NCBI GenBank assembly: GCA_036867785.1
Contig: CP145414.1
Span: forward strand, 1,054,001 to 1,118,000
From: Plasmodiophora brassicae
Lineage: Eukaryota; Endomyxa: Phytomyxea; Phytomyxea; Plasmodiophorida
Direction of reading: 5' to 3'
Length of the DNA: 64,000 nucleotides
The translations under genes were made by a program, and so were the position numbers. Positions 33,411-45,450 of this stretch are shown in pieces (positions within the stretch are counted from its first letter, which is position 1; every line of letters starts with the position of its first letter). The notes beneath the pieces were generated by a model. The model saw only the letters and a program-made list of their open reading frames with translations. It was not told where the DNA came from and made no database searches.

Positions 33411-33734
33411 ACTTTCCCGAACAGCAGCAACGACAATCGACACACTCGACTGTGAAGCACGATTTAAGCTGTGCCCACGACGCACCGCTCTCGGACTCCG
33501 CCACGGACAAGTACGTTGCGACGATACAGCCGACATTAGCGCGCCGCCGTATAATTCACGGTCCGCGTCTGCGTTATAGCACTGGAATTTGAATGGGCTC
33601 CAGCAGCAGTACCCGCTGAGCGATTCGCGTCACAGCTGCTATTGTCCGACCGGCTGGTACGCTACGTCAGCGCCAGCCGCCAGCCTGGTCGTTCAAAGGC
33701 CTGGCGCCGCCGGGAATACCGGCCGCGTCCTCGT

Positions 33735-36237
33735 ATGGCCATGGCGGCTAGTAGCGATTCCACCGTCAGCGCTGTGGACGGGTCGTCCGAAGTGAGAATA
33801 TGCCATGGCTGTAATGGCGTCATATCTGGGTCGTCGACATATATTCGCGTGGGGTCGGCCAACTTCCACACCGAGCACTTCGTCTGTAAGGTATGCGGCC
33901 AGCCGCTCCACGGCACAAAGTTCTTCAACAAGAAGGGCGAGTTCTATTGCAAAGCCGACTTCGAGCAGTTCTTCCACACATGCCGCGCTTGCAATCAAAG
34001 GATTATGAACGGACGAGTGATCCGGGCGTTAGACGGGTTCTTCCACCCCGAGCATTTCTGCTGCACCTCTTGTGGCGTCCGGCTTGATGGCAAGTTTTAC
34101 AACCACGACAACAAGCCGTACTGTCATTTGCACGGGATCTCGCCTCTCGAGCGCTGCTCGAAATGCGGCGAAGAGGTGAAGGCTGATTCGGATCCTGTTA
34201 GAGCGAGCGGGAAAGTCTACCATAACAGGTGCCTTTCCTGCCATCACTGTCTACGTCCTCTGGCGAAGTCGGGCTCAATGATCTTTCGCAAGGATGACCA
34301 GCTATACTGCCAGCAGGACTACCAGGAGCTGTTCTCGCATCGATGCACGTCGTGTGGCGATCCCATCCTCGTCGACTGCATTGCTGTTAACGCCGAATTC
34401 TACCATAGCAAGTGCTTCCGGTGTGCACAGTGTGGCACGAAACTCGACAAGTACCTGTCTATCGGCGGCGAGCTTCGATGTTCCGATCACATCTCGGCGT
34501 CAACAATGAGAGTGACCTGTTCCGTCTGCCAGGACCCAATCCCCGTTCATGCCGTCATCGCAGCCGTCGGCATGAAATTCCACCTCGAGTGTTTCCGATG
34601 CTCGTTCTGTCAGAAGCAACTGGAAAAGGTGTCAACGAAGCTTCGCGACAAGCTGATCTGCTGCCCAGACTGCCTGGTCACGTCGTCCGTATCTCCTTGC
34701 CTGCCGACCAAAGAAGGCAGCATGAACAAACAGGTATGGATCACTAATTTTGTCATTGACGTCTCCAGTTCCCTAACCTACTTACAGATTCGAGCACGTG
34801 TACAAAGCGTTCTACGATCGTACAGGATCGACCTGGACCAGCCAACATCACCGACGTCGTCTGGGACGTCCTTAAAGCCTCTGAAGCAGAAGCCGTCCGT
34901 ATCAGAAGCAGATTCAGTCCCGCCTTTGAACGTATCGTCCATAACACCGCCCTCGTCGACGACATCGGCTCGTGACAGGAGGAGAATGTCGCCCAGGCCG
35001 TCTTCTGGTCGGCAACATCGTAAGACGAACACCTGGACGCAAGTGCAACCAGCGCCATCCATAGGGCAATCGCCCACCTCCGAACAGAAGCTGGAGTGGA
35101 AGAAAGGTGACCTAATTGGGAAAGGGTCCTTTGGAAAAGTCTACATGGGCATGCTGGTAACCGGTACCCTGATCGCCGTCAAGCAAGTCGACATAAACAC
35201 GTTCGAGGACAAGGAACGTGCTAAACAGCTGCAGAGTGAGATCAACCTGATGAAGCGTCTGCAGCACCCGAACATTGTCGCCCTGCTTGGCACCGAGCAG
35301 GATGGCAACAAGTTCAACATCCTCATGGAATTCGTCCCTGGCAAGTCCATCGACGTCCTCCTGGAAAGGTATACGACGAACGCCTTGTGATAACTGATCC
35401 GTCCCTGACGTGACGCTCTCTCAGTTTTGGGTGTTTCCAAGAGGAGACGATTAGAAAATACACAGCGCAGCTGCTATCCGCTCTCGAGTACATGCACCGG
35501 AACGACATCATACATCGGGACATCAAGGTCTGGCTACGAGCTACGTTCAACCCCGCTTCCATTAAGCGAGAAGCTGACTAGGGCAAAAACGTTCTCGTCG
35601 ACACGACGGGTAACCTGAAGCTGGCAGACTTCGGATCAGCTAAACAGTTCGACAATATCCTGTCGAAAGAAGCGCCCTCAATAGGGTATAACTATACGCC
35701 CCTGTGGACTGCACCAGAAGTACTTCTCGGCAACTACGACCACAAGGTAATAGTCATCTCTGCCCGACACGCCAGCAAAGGGACTGAGGCAACTGTTCTG
35801 AAGGTTGACATTTGGAGCCTTGGATGCGTACTGATCGAAATGGCGACCGCAGCATCGCCCTGGGCGGAATGCAATTTCGACAACCCGTTCCGTGCGCTGT
35901 ACCACATTGGGAACTCGTCGGCCATCCCGAAGATCCCAACGCACCTATCACAGGTGGCCCAGGACTTCATCAGACTTTGTCTGACAAGGTCCGCTCGTAA
36001 CTTTGTTTACATAAGCGACGCTGGTTGACGGCACGTTGCAGGGCTCCGGACGACAGGCCTGATGCGAAGGACCTCATGCAGCACGAGTTCATGAAGGACT
36101 ACTTCGTCGAGAAGGACGAGATGTCGTCAACATCGGACCAGGACGACAACGTCGACAGCGTCCATTCGACTCATTCCGATGATATAGCGGACCTCGGCCA
36201 TGACACCGTCGTCAAGAGAAAGAAGAGCGAGCCATAG
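33735..36237 (+). CDS. five-LIM-domain protein kinase (STE11/MAP3K-like catalytic domain)
   Basis: Exons 33735-34733, 34788-35368, 35425-35527, 35582-35746, 35804-35988 and 36042-36237 give 742 residues. Residues ~20-320 hold five LIM domains, starting with [36 protein letters not shown] and [10 protein letters not shown] Ser/Pro-rich linker follows. The kinase domain then shows [22 protein letters not shown]-type Lys (TLIAVKQVD), [40 protein letters not shown] and a final R in [10 protein letters not shown]. All catalytic elements are present. The W-x6-LIGxGSFGxVY start and HRDIKGxN are those of MEKK-type kinases, not of the TKL kinase in LIMK. An acidic, Ser-rich tail ends in basic residues. 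LIM domains would dock it on cytoskeletal or scaffold partners; this role is inferred. Confidence 0.93.
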
Positions 36238-36705
36238 CATATGTCCCAATCAATATATTATCTCGAAGGTTATATAGCTAGACACATGGCTCCGGGAGTT
36301 GGAGTCGCCGGCAAAACAAGTACGACAGAAAATACACTGACACAAAGTGTCCGGGCGTCGGCTCTCTACGCTGGAGAACGTGAGCTGGCGACAATGCGAT
36401 CGCACAGCGCTCCTTCTACGTTGCCAGAGTCAGTGTCCAGTTGCGAGTACGGCGTTTGCAGTGCAGAGGCAGCAGAGCACGGGGTCTCCAAGAATAGTGC
36501 GCGGCGCAAACTGACGCAGTCCGGGACAACTCCGCGCACTTCGATGTTGACCTGCAGGCTGCAGAACGGTTTGTGGACTGCGCCACACACCCCGGGACAA
36601 GACCTGGAGTGTCAGACCTAATTCGTGTTGCGACATCCCACCGGAATATTGCAAGTCTGCCTCTCAAGACCGAACACGTGCCTGACTGTTGGGGACTGCC
36701 TCGCG

Positions 36706-37989
36706 ATGGTCTGGAGCGGTGTTCTTCTCCTTCTGAGTTCAGTGGTAGCCAGTGGCATCAAGGCCATGCCCGATCGTCAACGTGAACATGACACGTCGGT
36801 GCATCACGGGGTCTGCCCACCTTCGCATGAAAGCGGTCACGATTTGTCGGACACGGCCTGTCCTGTGGCGCCGTATACGTTCGGCGAAGTGCCGTATGGC
36901 AGTGTTCGCTTCATGGCGAAAAGTAACATCCCTTACGTGAAATGCTACACGAAGGGCAGATTCGAACCCGTCCCCGTCATCCTACAAGACCTGGGCCAAC
37001 CGGAAACCGCTCCCATTCTTACCAGTTTCGAATCGAACTACGATCGCGGTTTCAGTTTCATCAATCTTCCTGATAGCGTGATGCCGACCATGGACGCGGT
37101 CAAGACAAGTGATACCGTCACACCTGCTCAACTCATCCAACTGGGGATGGCGGTGCAGAATTCCATCCAAGCGGAACTCAAGAACACACTTAGGACCGAC
37201 TGGATCGCAGTTGCCACCCAAGCCGCCCCTCGTACAAGTGTCCCAAAACATGAGGCGGACGCCCCGCCTCTCAACCTGGTGCACATGGATTACCGCCTAA
37301 ACGCTACGCTTCAATCGCTGCTGACCGAGGCGCCCGAACTGCAGGATTTCTTCCAGTTCCGCCTGGCGACATCGCCCATCTTCAAGCGCCACGACAAGAA
37401 GTACGGCAGTGGAAACGTCGAGAGAGCCGATGAGATCCTGGAGCTGGTGCAGACGATCAACGTTTGGGCGCCGATCGTAGATGTCGTTCGTTCACATCCG
37501 CTCGCGTTGATGTCAACCGGATCGCTGGTTGCTGGACAAGCCGAAAAGTGCATGATTGGCGGCTGCAGGAGCGTTCTAGAGTCTCAAGTCGTGTGTCCAA
37601 CGGAGGGCTGTTCCGGAAACAATAAGTGGTACTGGAAGAAGGGGATGAAGTTCGGACAGGCGTTCGTGTTCGATTCAAGGCGAACCCCACATTCTTCGAT
37701 TCCAATTGGATCTGACACGCGCAAGTCTGTGGAGATTCGCGTTCTCATTATGAAGCCCAAAATGGGCCTTGCGAAGCGGTCGTCGCCTCGACAACCATGC
37801 TGGACGGAACCAATGTTGAGAGTCGCATCCCTCATCACGTTAATCCAGTACTATGGCAGTGCCGTTGGTGCATCGCAAGGAATTGATGTCGATACCCTGA
37901 AAACAATGTTTGGTCGCGCCTCTAAATTCCTCACCGACTTGGGCTATCCCGTCAACTGCCCGGGGACATCACCGTTGCACATGATCTGA
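36706..37989 (+). CDS. CmcJ/NvfI-family oxygenase-like protein, copy 1
   Basis: A 427-residue single-exon protein beginning with a signal peptide (MVWSGVLLLLSSVVASGIKA). The C-terminal half follows the CmcJ/GA4-desaturase-like/NvfI family. It has an HxD pair in LVHMDYR, INVWAPIVDVVRSHPLALM (family INLWRPI...PLAL), NKWYWKKGMKFGQAFVFDSR, TPHSSIP supplying the second His, and KSVEIRVLIM. These are Fe(II)/2-oxoglutarate-type folds used in secondary metabolism of fungi and bacteria. A signal peptide is unusual for the family. About 65% of residues match copy 3 at 60922 by eye. It is followed by a decayed SFT2 copy. Family call is by motif order; activity is unknown. Confidence 0.8.
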   Translation: MVWSGVLLLLSSVVASGIKAMPDRQREHDTSVHHGVCPPSHESGHDLSDTACPVAPYTFGEVPYGSVRFMAKSNIPYVKCYTKGRFEPVPVILQDLGQPETAPILTSFESNYDRGFSFINLPDSVMPTMDAVKTSDTVTPAQLIQLGMAVQNSIQAELKNTLRTDWIAVATQAAPRTSVPKHEADAPPLNLVHMDYRLNATLQSLLTEAPELQDFFQFRLATSPIFKRHDKKYGSGNVERADEILELVQTINVWAPIVDVVRSHPLALMSTGSLVAGQAEKCMIGGCRSVLESQVVCPTEGCSGNNKWYWKKGMKFGQAFVFDSRRTPHSSIPIGSDTRKSVEIRVLIMKPKMGLAKRSSPRQPCWTEPMLRVASLITLIQYYGSAVGASQGIDVDTLKTMFGRASKFLTDLGYPVNCPGTSPLHMI

Positions 37990-38107
37990 TTCCAAGCAGC
38001 CCATGCTTTTTCAATAAACCTTTTCGTCGACCGGTACCCACCTTATGAGTGTCAGACCCGTCACTCGCGAGTGGTGGCCACGACGTCGTATGCGGCAGCG
38101 GCCTGTG

Positions 38108-38575
38108 ATGGCGTTGGGGTTGGAGCTCCAGAAGGCATTCGCCGAGTTCAGCGGCCGGGCCAATGAGCTGCCCGGCTGGATCACCGAGGCAAAGCCGCTG
38201 CAGGCGCTGGGCGCGGGTACTGGTTCCCGATTCGTTCCAGGTGTCGTTCTCCCAGGTACGTGGGCACCAGATTGTCGTGCTGTCGACCATGTGACAGGAC
38301 TGACTTCAATACTGGAGAATGATGGGATTCGGTTTATTAACGTTCGTCAGCGGAACATTCTTCCTGTTCATGTCATGATTGGAACGCTACTCGATGCGAA
38401 CACAAGATACGCTTTGTCTACAACAAATGTCTCACGCCCGCTCTGGTGAGCTACATTCTGACGTATCTTCCCTTTGTAATTTCACCTTGATTGGATCGCT
38501 GTTCAACCGCGGCCGTTCATGAATCCCGATTTGTACAGGCACGGTCTATCCGATACAGGTCTCGACGCTGGTCGC
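38108..38575 (+). pseudogene. SFT2 pseudogene (copy 1)
   Basis: The first exon (MALxxELQKAFAEFSGRANEL) and its splice donor are recognisable. Exon 2 starts (TGFGLLTFVSGTFFLFM-like) but is cut short and joined to the last exon, whose end (GSLFNRGRS) is still visible near 38515. The internal deletion removes most of the membrane-spanning part. Homology to the intact copy at 40972 continues through the 3' flank to about 38575, where copia sequence takes over. Confidence 0.8.
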
Positions 38576-38579
38576 CACA

Positions 38580-40780
38580 CGCGGCGGCACGGTAACGTCC
38601 ACGGCATGCCAAGTCACCCGCTCGACAGCCCGCGCAATCAAACAGTCGGTGGGCGCTCGAGGCGCATCGCTCGAGGCGTCATCGCGCCTGCGATGGCGCG
38701 ATACAAGACTGCAGGTAGTGAGGTCAAGGTGGAGGACGATATCGAGAACATGTCGGTGGTACAAATCGCAGTCGCGATCGAGGAAGAGAACCGACAACGA
38801 CTGCTCAGGGAGTACCGGCGCCTTCGCGCAGAGAACGAAGCGGCAGCGACGAGTTCGTCATCGGCCCCTTCAGCAAGGCAAGGGTCCAGAGTGCGCCTCT
38901 CCACAGCCCGCACCCCGCCCAGGTTCGACGGCAAGGCCGACACGTTTCTTGCCTGGGCGCGCCGAGCCGCGCTTTATCTGCGCCAGCAACGGCTCGCCGA
39001 GGCAGTGGGAATCGACAAGGACGGCAACCCGCTGAAACAAGTCCCCGACAGCGTAACAGAGGAGCAAGACGTCGATGCAAGGTCGGTGCTGGAATTGGAC
39101 ATGGTGAGCGAGTCCGCGGCGACCGCAGCAGGGTTCAGTTCATGTCAGAGCGCAGCTGAATGCTGGAGGGCATTGCTCGCGGCGTTCAACCCGTCGTCGT
39201 ACGCTCCCATCATAAGCGCGTTGACGGGGATTCTCGACATCAGGCAAGAGCCGAGCGAGAAAGCAATGGCATTCGTCAACCGCGCGCGGGAGGCTGTCCG
39301 ACGATTCCGATCCGTCTGTCCCGTATCAGTGGGCGACCTTTCCGAGACCCTGATCGCCATCATCGTTGCTTTACGGGTACGCCCTGAATTTGCTGACGTC
39401 GCTCACACCATACATAACCGCTCTGTCGACGAGCCTGTCACCGTCGACCAAATCAGGTCACTTCTCGTCCAGGAGGAGGCCAGGCTAGAGACGGTCGAGT
39501 ACAAAGCTGAGCTTGCAGCGCGGTCGTTGACGACAACACAGCGCAACACAACTCGTCAGACACCGATCAAGCAGGACGGCAAGGTATACATCGAGGTCGA
39601 TCCCCTGAAGACCTGCCTTGTGCACCCCTTCAAGGCCGGTCACAAGGACGCAGAGTGCAACAGGCACAAGCAGCTCACGCCCAATACAGAACACGGTTCC
39701 GAGTACGAGCGTAACGCTGTACTACGCGCGATGGCATCGATACATCCATCGACGCCCCTGACGCCGGACTGCTGGACAGCGCCTGCTTGGCCACAATGAC
39801 TCCGAACTGGAATCACATTGCGAACTACGTCGCATCGGCGAGGCCTGACATCGCGCTCGGTGACGAACACAGAATCAGCACGACCGGCCACGGCGACACC
39901 TCCCTCGAGAAATCTGCAATGTCGCTGAAGGTCCTACATGTCCCCGACCTGGCTGAAGCACTAATATCAGTGGGGAAGCTTGGTCGATCAGGGTACAAAA
40001 TCCTATTCACTGACGGCAAGGCCACTATCTTCAAGGCTGATGGCTGGACGCCTCAAAGAGGCAGCGTCGCTTCAACCGCCCGACTCGGCACCGACAACCT
40101 GTACCGGATCACACAGCGAAATGTCAATGTGCAAGCAACCAACGACTCAAAGTCTTCCAGACTTGGCCACATCGGCCAACGCCGCCTCCAACGCCTTCGC
40201 AAGCGCTCCACAGGCATGCACATCATCGACGTCGATACTGACAATCCTCATCCGGGACGCTGCGTCCCGAGTCTCCTGACGAAGGAGACGCGCGCCTCTT
40301 TCCCGCGAAGCTCTTCCCGCGCGACCCACCGGTAGGCGAACTCGTGCACAGCGATCTCTCAGGACAATGGGGACCCCGTCACAGGCATCGGCGGATGCGG
40401 ATACCGATGCGTATTCCTGGACGATCACTCGCGACTGCTCAAGCTGTTCTTGCTGCGCTACAAATCCGATACGCTTCAAGTTATACAGTAGTACCAGGCG
40501 TGGATACGACGCATGTCCAAATCTGACATCGAAATCCTGCAGACCGACAACGGCGGCAAGTACATGTCCGAGGCCTGCGTATAGCCTTCTCTATCGCCAT
40601 ATGGGCATTGAGCATCGAACATCCATCGAGTATACGCCCGAACCAAATGGTCGGGCCGAAAAACAATGTTGATTGGCGCAATCGACATCACATTGAGGGG
40701 TACGACGTGGAATGGGAGTGCTTGATTTCGATACCCAGAAAAGCAGAATGGTTCGCGTCGTTAATATGCTCGACCACTCG
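38580..40780 (+). mobile_element. Ty1/copia (Pseudoviridae) retroelement fossil, gag to integrase
   Basis: Plus-strand pieces encode, in order, a Gag (about 38695-39800) with a CxxHPFKAGHxxxEC zinc-binding motif, a protease and GAG-pre-integrase region (to about 40330), and part of an integrase core (about 40340-40670). Reverse transcriptase and RNase H are absent and no LTR pair is visible. The coding sequence is broken several times. It separates two copies of SFT2. It is a different copia lineage from the fossil at 7-8.6 kb. Confidence 0.8.
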
Positions 40781-40786
40781 TCCCGA

Positions 40787-40860
40787 CCACTGCCCGGGAC
40801 ACCACCGTTGAAGTACTGGTTGCGCACAGTCAAGTGGGGTTTATTCAATCAACTTTGACG
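40787..40860 (+). pseudogene. remnant of the 3' end of a CmcJ-like gene (copy 2)
   Basis: GCCCGGGACACCACCGTTG near 40790 matches the last codons of the CmcJ-like copy 1 (37960-37980). The following flank, including TGAGTGTCAGAC, also matches the flank after copy 1. Only this tail survives, directly upstream of the intact SFT2 gene. Confidence 0.55.
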
Positions 40861-40971
40861 TCGTCCGTTTGCAACACCAGTTGAGTGTCAGACTCAGACC
40901 CGGGAACGCAGCAGCGCATAAATTTAGAGCGTCACTGGTGGCCACGCTGTCGTCGGCGGCAGCGGCCTGTG

Positions 40972-41703
40972 ATGGCGTTGGAGTTCCAGAAGGCATTCGC
41001 CGAGTTCAGCGGCCGGACCAATGACCTATCCGGGTCGATCGCCGAGGCGCAACCGCTGCAGGCGCCGGGCGCGGGTTCTGGCGTGTTCGCGTCGGTTGCC
41101 GATTCGTTCCAGATGTCGTTCTCCCAGGTACGTGTGCACCAGATTGTGGTGCTGTCGATCAGGCGACAGGACTGACAACAATGCCAGAGAATGATGGCAT
41201 TCGGTTTAACATTCGTTGGCGGAATATTCTTCCTGTTCATGTCATCGTTTTACGTGTTTGGACTGGTCCTTGGGCAAACGACGAAGTTCGCGCTTTCATA
41301 CAGTCTGGGCAACTTTCTACTGTTCTTCAGGTAGACGAGAGGTTTCGCTGGCCTGATATCCAAAACTAACGCTGACGTTTAGTACCATCTTTCTGACCGG
41401 GCCGCAGAAGCAATGGGAGAATATTACGTCGAAAGGACGGCTGGCCTCATCATCCCTTTGGATTGGATCCATGTTTGGAACGCTATTCTCTGCGTATGCT
41501 ATGAAACAGAAGAGTCGCTTTGTCTACCATCATTGTCTCACGCCAATCTCAGGTTCCAATATCCCTATTTCTATATACTGCTGCCTTTGATCGTCATCCA
41601 GATCATCGCTTTGGTGAGCTACATTCTGACGTATCTCCCATTTGGCAATTTCAGCTTGGTTGGGTCGCTGTTCAATCGTGGCCGTTCATTACTCCCGATT
41701 TAG
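40972..41703 (+). CDS. SFT2-family vesicle transport protein, four exons
   Basis: SFT2 proteins are tetraspan membrane proteins of Golgi and endosomes involved in vesicle fusion. Exons 40972-41127, 41188-41330, 41383-41493 and 41553-41703 (introns 60, 52 and 59 bp, in phase) give 186 residues. Membrane spans: MMAFGLTFVGGIFFLFMSSF, the KFALSYSLGNFLLFFSTIFL block (SFT2 signature KFALLYSLGS), LWIGSMFGTLFSAF, and YILLPLIVIQIIALVSYIL followed by TYLPFG (family SYIPxG). The N-terminal ~50 residues are cytosolic. The third donor was chosen as GTATGC at 41494 because it aligns the last two spans without a gap. Two damaged copies lie at 38108 and 62354. Confidence 0.88.
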
Positions 41704-42584
41704 TACAGACACCTTCTATTTGATACGGGTCTGGACGTTGGTTTCGTCCAGTTCCGCCTAGGACAAGGAGCACCGCATCAGACCCAAGATTTACGTTGGG
41801 GCTAGTAAACATGGACACGCGGCCTAGGCGCACTGATGAAGAACCATAATCGACAAGTTGCTCATTTGACGGCGGTGGCCGATGAAGATCGGTGCTGACC
41901 ACAGGTTGGTGGCATGGACCTTAGTGTGGACCTGTGTCTTGCGGAACAACCTGGACAACCTATCGGCGGTGGTGCTGTAGGCTACACAGGAGCGGTACAG
42001 TGACCAAACTCGACGTGATTGGCAGCTTCCGCAACCGTCCATTCAGCATTGCACCTTGGAGCACCCCGACGTGCCACCGAACCGTCGTCCATCTGGGACC
42101 TTGTTCTGCTGGTCCCGAGGCCGTGTAACCACGTCTTCAGTTAGCGGACGCCGAACGACGAGGTGGCCTGCCATTAGACGCTGCGCCTTTGCGGAAGCTG
42201 CGGCGCTTGATGACGACCTTCGACAGCAGCGTCTCCGCAAAGCGGTCTCGATCATGACGAGAAAGTCCCCTGCAACGCAACCACCTCACCGTATGTCATC
42301 GAGTGTGCCGACGACGGCGGCTCAGTTGTCACCTTCCGGAACAATACCGGATCAGGTGTACCGGCCGTCAGAAACATGCTCGCGCCGGCTCGGTGAGTTA
42401 CTACTGCCTTCGAAGTTCGAATTTGCAGTCCACCTCGGCACTGAACAGCGCCTCACCAACACTCAGGTTCCGTCATTCGCGGCAAGGCGCTCTTTGGTTT
42501 CGCACTTTCGCGCACTGCGCAGCGCCGCGGCCGCCCCGCTGGCAAACCTGAACCGCTCAGCCTGTCCATCCACCTGCGAAGTCC
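41704..42584. other. no confident gene
   Basis: Several ORFs of 60-200 codons occur on both strands with no family feature. The plus-strand frame 42056-42655 is the longest and could hold an upstream exon or leader of the TRF4-like gene. Nothing here can be assigned. Confidence 0.4.
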
Positions 42585-45249
42585 ATGCTGTACGATGTCG
42601 CCCTACTGGTCGCCCTGCTGCCCGCGGCCCTACAACTCTTCGTACAAGTCGGTAGCAGTCATCCATCGGAGGGGTACAAATCGTCACGCTCTCAACGGTT
42701 ACTCGTCCGCGTTGCTAACAGTTATCGTCCTCCGGTCAGCGCGGGATCGACAGCGGCAACTGCTATCTCCAGACAGCCCAAGGCGGCATCGGCCGTCGCA
42801 CGGGATGCCATAATGCTGCTGGAGGAGGCCAGGATCCTGGTCTGTGAGGGTGAGATGCTGCTGGCGCATGTTGAATCGGACAGGTCTTTGGCGGATATCG
42901 CGGCGCTCACCAGGTTTCCCGTTGCCGATCTGCCCAGCTTGTCCAGCAGGTTCAGCCGTACCCGTGAATTATATCCTATTGTTGCCCGCGCGTCAAGCAG
43001 CCTTGCTGTGATCTATCGGAGGATCCTGGGCGCTTCGGCCGTCATTGAAGTCGCCGTGCAGCAGATTCAATCAAGGTCGACCGGCAACAGGAAGGACCGC
43101 GAGCGGCGTGCTGCTCTGGACCAGATTGCACCTCTGCCGCAGCTGATTAAGGTGTTGCCTGTAGCGACAGCTCGTGCACGCGATGAAAGGTTCGTCGATG
43201 CGCCCGCCTTGCACTTCTGGAACCGTACCGATGCTCCTGCGAATGTCATCGCCGGCGCTGCCGAGCGGCTGCGCGTCCAAGTCGATATCGGCGTGGGCCT
43301 TCTTGACGCGATCGCGGCTCGAAACGACTTCATTGTCGCGAACCTCGCGGCATGCTTCTCGTATGGCAAGCTGGCCGTCAAGGCAGTGCCGAAAAGGCAT
43401 GCAGCCGTGGGCCAGTCCTTTCAGGAACTGGCTACCGCCATCGGCAGCGACGGCGAAGCTGTCGATCTGAGTTGCCGTTTGGCTTTTGAAACCATCGGGG
43501 TCGCCCGGACGCGCCTGCTGGAAGCGCGCGTCAAACTTGAACAGGTCCATCGTATCTTGACCGATTCCATTATCGACGACCTGATTGCCGACCATCGGGC
43601 GACAGCCCAGGCGAACAAAGGGAAGTGTGCACGGAAGAAGAAGAAAAAGAAGATGAGAAGGCAGCGATCGGGCGCTCCCAATGTCGATCAGGGCGATGGA
43701 CCCTCTACAGTTGCTGCTGATGAACCGTCAGGCGCCCTGGCGGACAGCGTCTGCGACGCTCTCGACCACGAGCACCAACCGTATGCGCAACCTGCCGCTG
43801 AGTCGTCGGCCGAAGCAGTGCTGGTCGGCGCGACACAACAGGACGCTGGGGGGTCGCCCACGACACGCGCGATGCTGCCCGACATTCCAGTGCCTGCCAC
43901 ATGTGACGATACTGACGATGATGTCGCCAGTATCAGCAGCGCCATACCATCCAGCACGCCAAGATCAACCGCCAGGAACGTCACCGTCGCGAACGATGTA
44001 CCATCAACCGAAGCGGATGATCCACAGTCGTCGCGCGTCAACCATGACGACGTCGTCAACGAGGCTGGTGTCCTGGGGACCCGGAACGTACGCCCTCTGA
44101 GCCGCAGCAGGTCAGTGGTTTCCCTGTGGCACCTACAAGGCCAGGTGGCGACCCCGGAGGCAACTGGCATCATCAGCGCCCAGCGACGATCGCAGGATTT
44201 GCAGCTGGCCGTCGACCTGGACGATTTCATCGCGGCGGCGAAGGTCGCTCGAGAGTACGACGCCAGGTATCGACAGTGGGCGCTCCATCGAGTGACCAGT
44301 GCTGTTAAGACGATGTTCCCGATGGCCGTCGTTCTGGAGGTTGGGTCGGCACCGGCCGGTCTGCACCTGGCCGCGCCCATCAGCGACGTTGATGTCGTCG
44401 TTGCCAACGTGTCCGACACCGGCGCCGGCCTGGTGCGCCTGTTCGAGCACCTGAAACGGGATCCAGCGTTCTGCGACGTTGTTCACATCGCGCGAGCGTC
44501 GACGCCCGTCGTGAAGATGACGCTGACGGGCACGACGTTATCGGTGGACGTCGCCTGGAACGCGCCGTTCGTCGCCGAATCGCGGGCGTTCGTCCTGGCG
44601 TCCAGCCGACGGCACCGTATGTTCGCACCGCTCGTCATGTACCTGAAGTACTACCTGTACATGCACGGGCTGGGCACGCCGTTCTACGGCGGCGTCGGGT
44701 CGTTCCTCCTGTACGTGCTCGTCAGATCGCACCTGCAGGTACCGCGCGTCGTCGGCCGTCGGGTTCGGCGCGGCCACTGACTCGCGTCGTCAGGTGAACG
44801 GCGAGGCGTGCTCGGTGTCGACGGGCACCTGCCTGCGTTCGTTCTTCGCGTATTACGGGTACGAGTTCGACGCGTTCCACCAGTGCATCTCCGTTGTGAA
44901 CGGGGGGCGCATCTTCAGCAAGGTGGACGGTTGCTCGTAATGCTGGGCGCCGCCCTGGTCGCTGATAGCTGTGTGTGTGTGTGACCAGAGGGAGCGCGTG
45001 CATCGTGGGCCGCCCGAGCCCTGGGCGCTCTGCGTCGAGAATCCGTTCGACGCCGCCGTCGACGTCGGCAGGTCGGCGTTCAACTTCGACGCGGCCGTCC
45101 GCCGGGCGTTCTACTGGACCAGCGTGCGCCTGTCGAACGAGTGGCAGGCAAGGCTCGCCCAGCTCACCCCAGCCAGACCGTTGCGCCCCGACGTCGCTGT
45201 CCCGCCCAGATGGCCCGGACCAGGGACTTGCTCAACTCTGAACAATTAG
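42585..45249 (+). CDS. TRF4/PAPD5-like non-canonical poly(A) polymerase
   Basis: Exons 42585-44738, 44794-44922 and 44989-45249 (introns 55 and 66 bp) give 847 residues. The catalytic part is C-terminal: VVLEVGSAPAGLHLAAPISDVDVVV has the GS...DxD nucleotidyltransferase motif, and SVDVAW supplies the third Asp. FAPLVMYLKYYLYMHGLGTPFYGGVGSF is the central domain of Trf4-type enzymes, and ENPFDAAVDVGRSAF is the nucleotide-recognition segment. Such enzymes add A or U tails to nuclear RNAs for exosome decay. The ~550-residue N-terminal extension is Ala-rich and helical. It has a lysine-rich stretch (CARKKKKKKMRRQRSG) that would act as a nuclear signal, then an acidic disordered region. The first ATG is assumed as start. 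Confidence 0.87.
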
Positions 45250-45302
45250 CGCCCGCTACAAACACTGGATCGACAGCGTGTATCGAGATCCGAATACGTT
45301 AT

Positions 45303-45450
45303 GATTTCTGGCCATGTGCCTCTAGTTTGCGTCTATGCAGGGCCTACACCTCCTTCAGCATGCGCTCGTGCGACGACGTCTGCGCCTTGGACATGGACAG
45401 GGCCGCCGACAGCGACCTGGGCACGTCGACCGTGTCGACGCTGACGAATC
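45303..45450 (-). pseudogene. 3' fragment of a RhoGAP gene
   Basis: This stretch matches the last ~50 codons and 3' flank of the intact RhoGAP gene at 62875-64000 (SVDTVDVPRSLSAA ... RRKLEAHGQKS). Only the end is present and it carries an in-frame stop before the final helix. The match to the B copy continues across the 3' flank into the end of the TRF4 gene. Confidence 0.8.
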
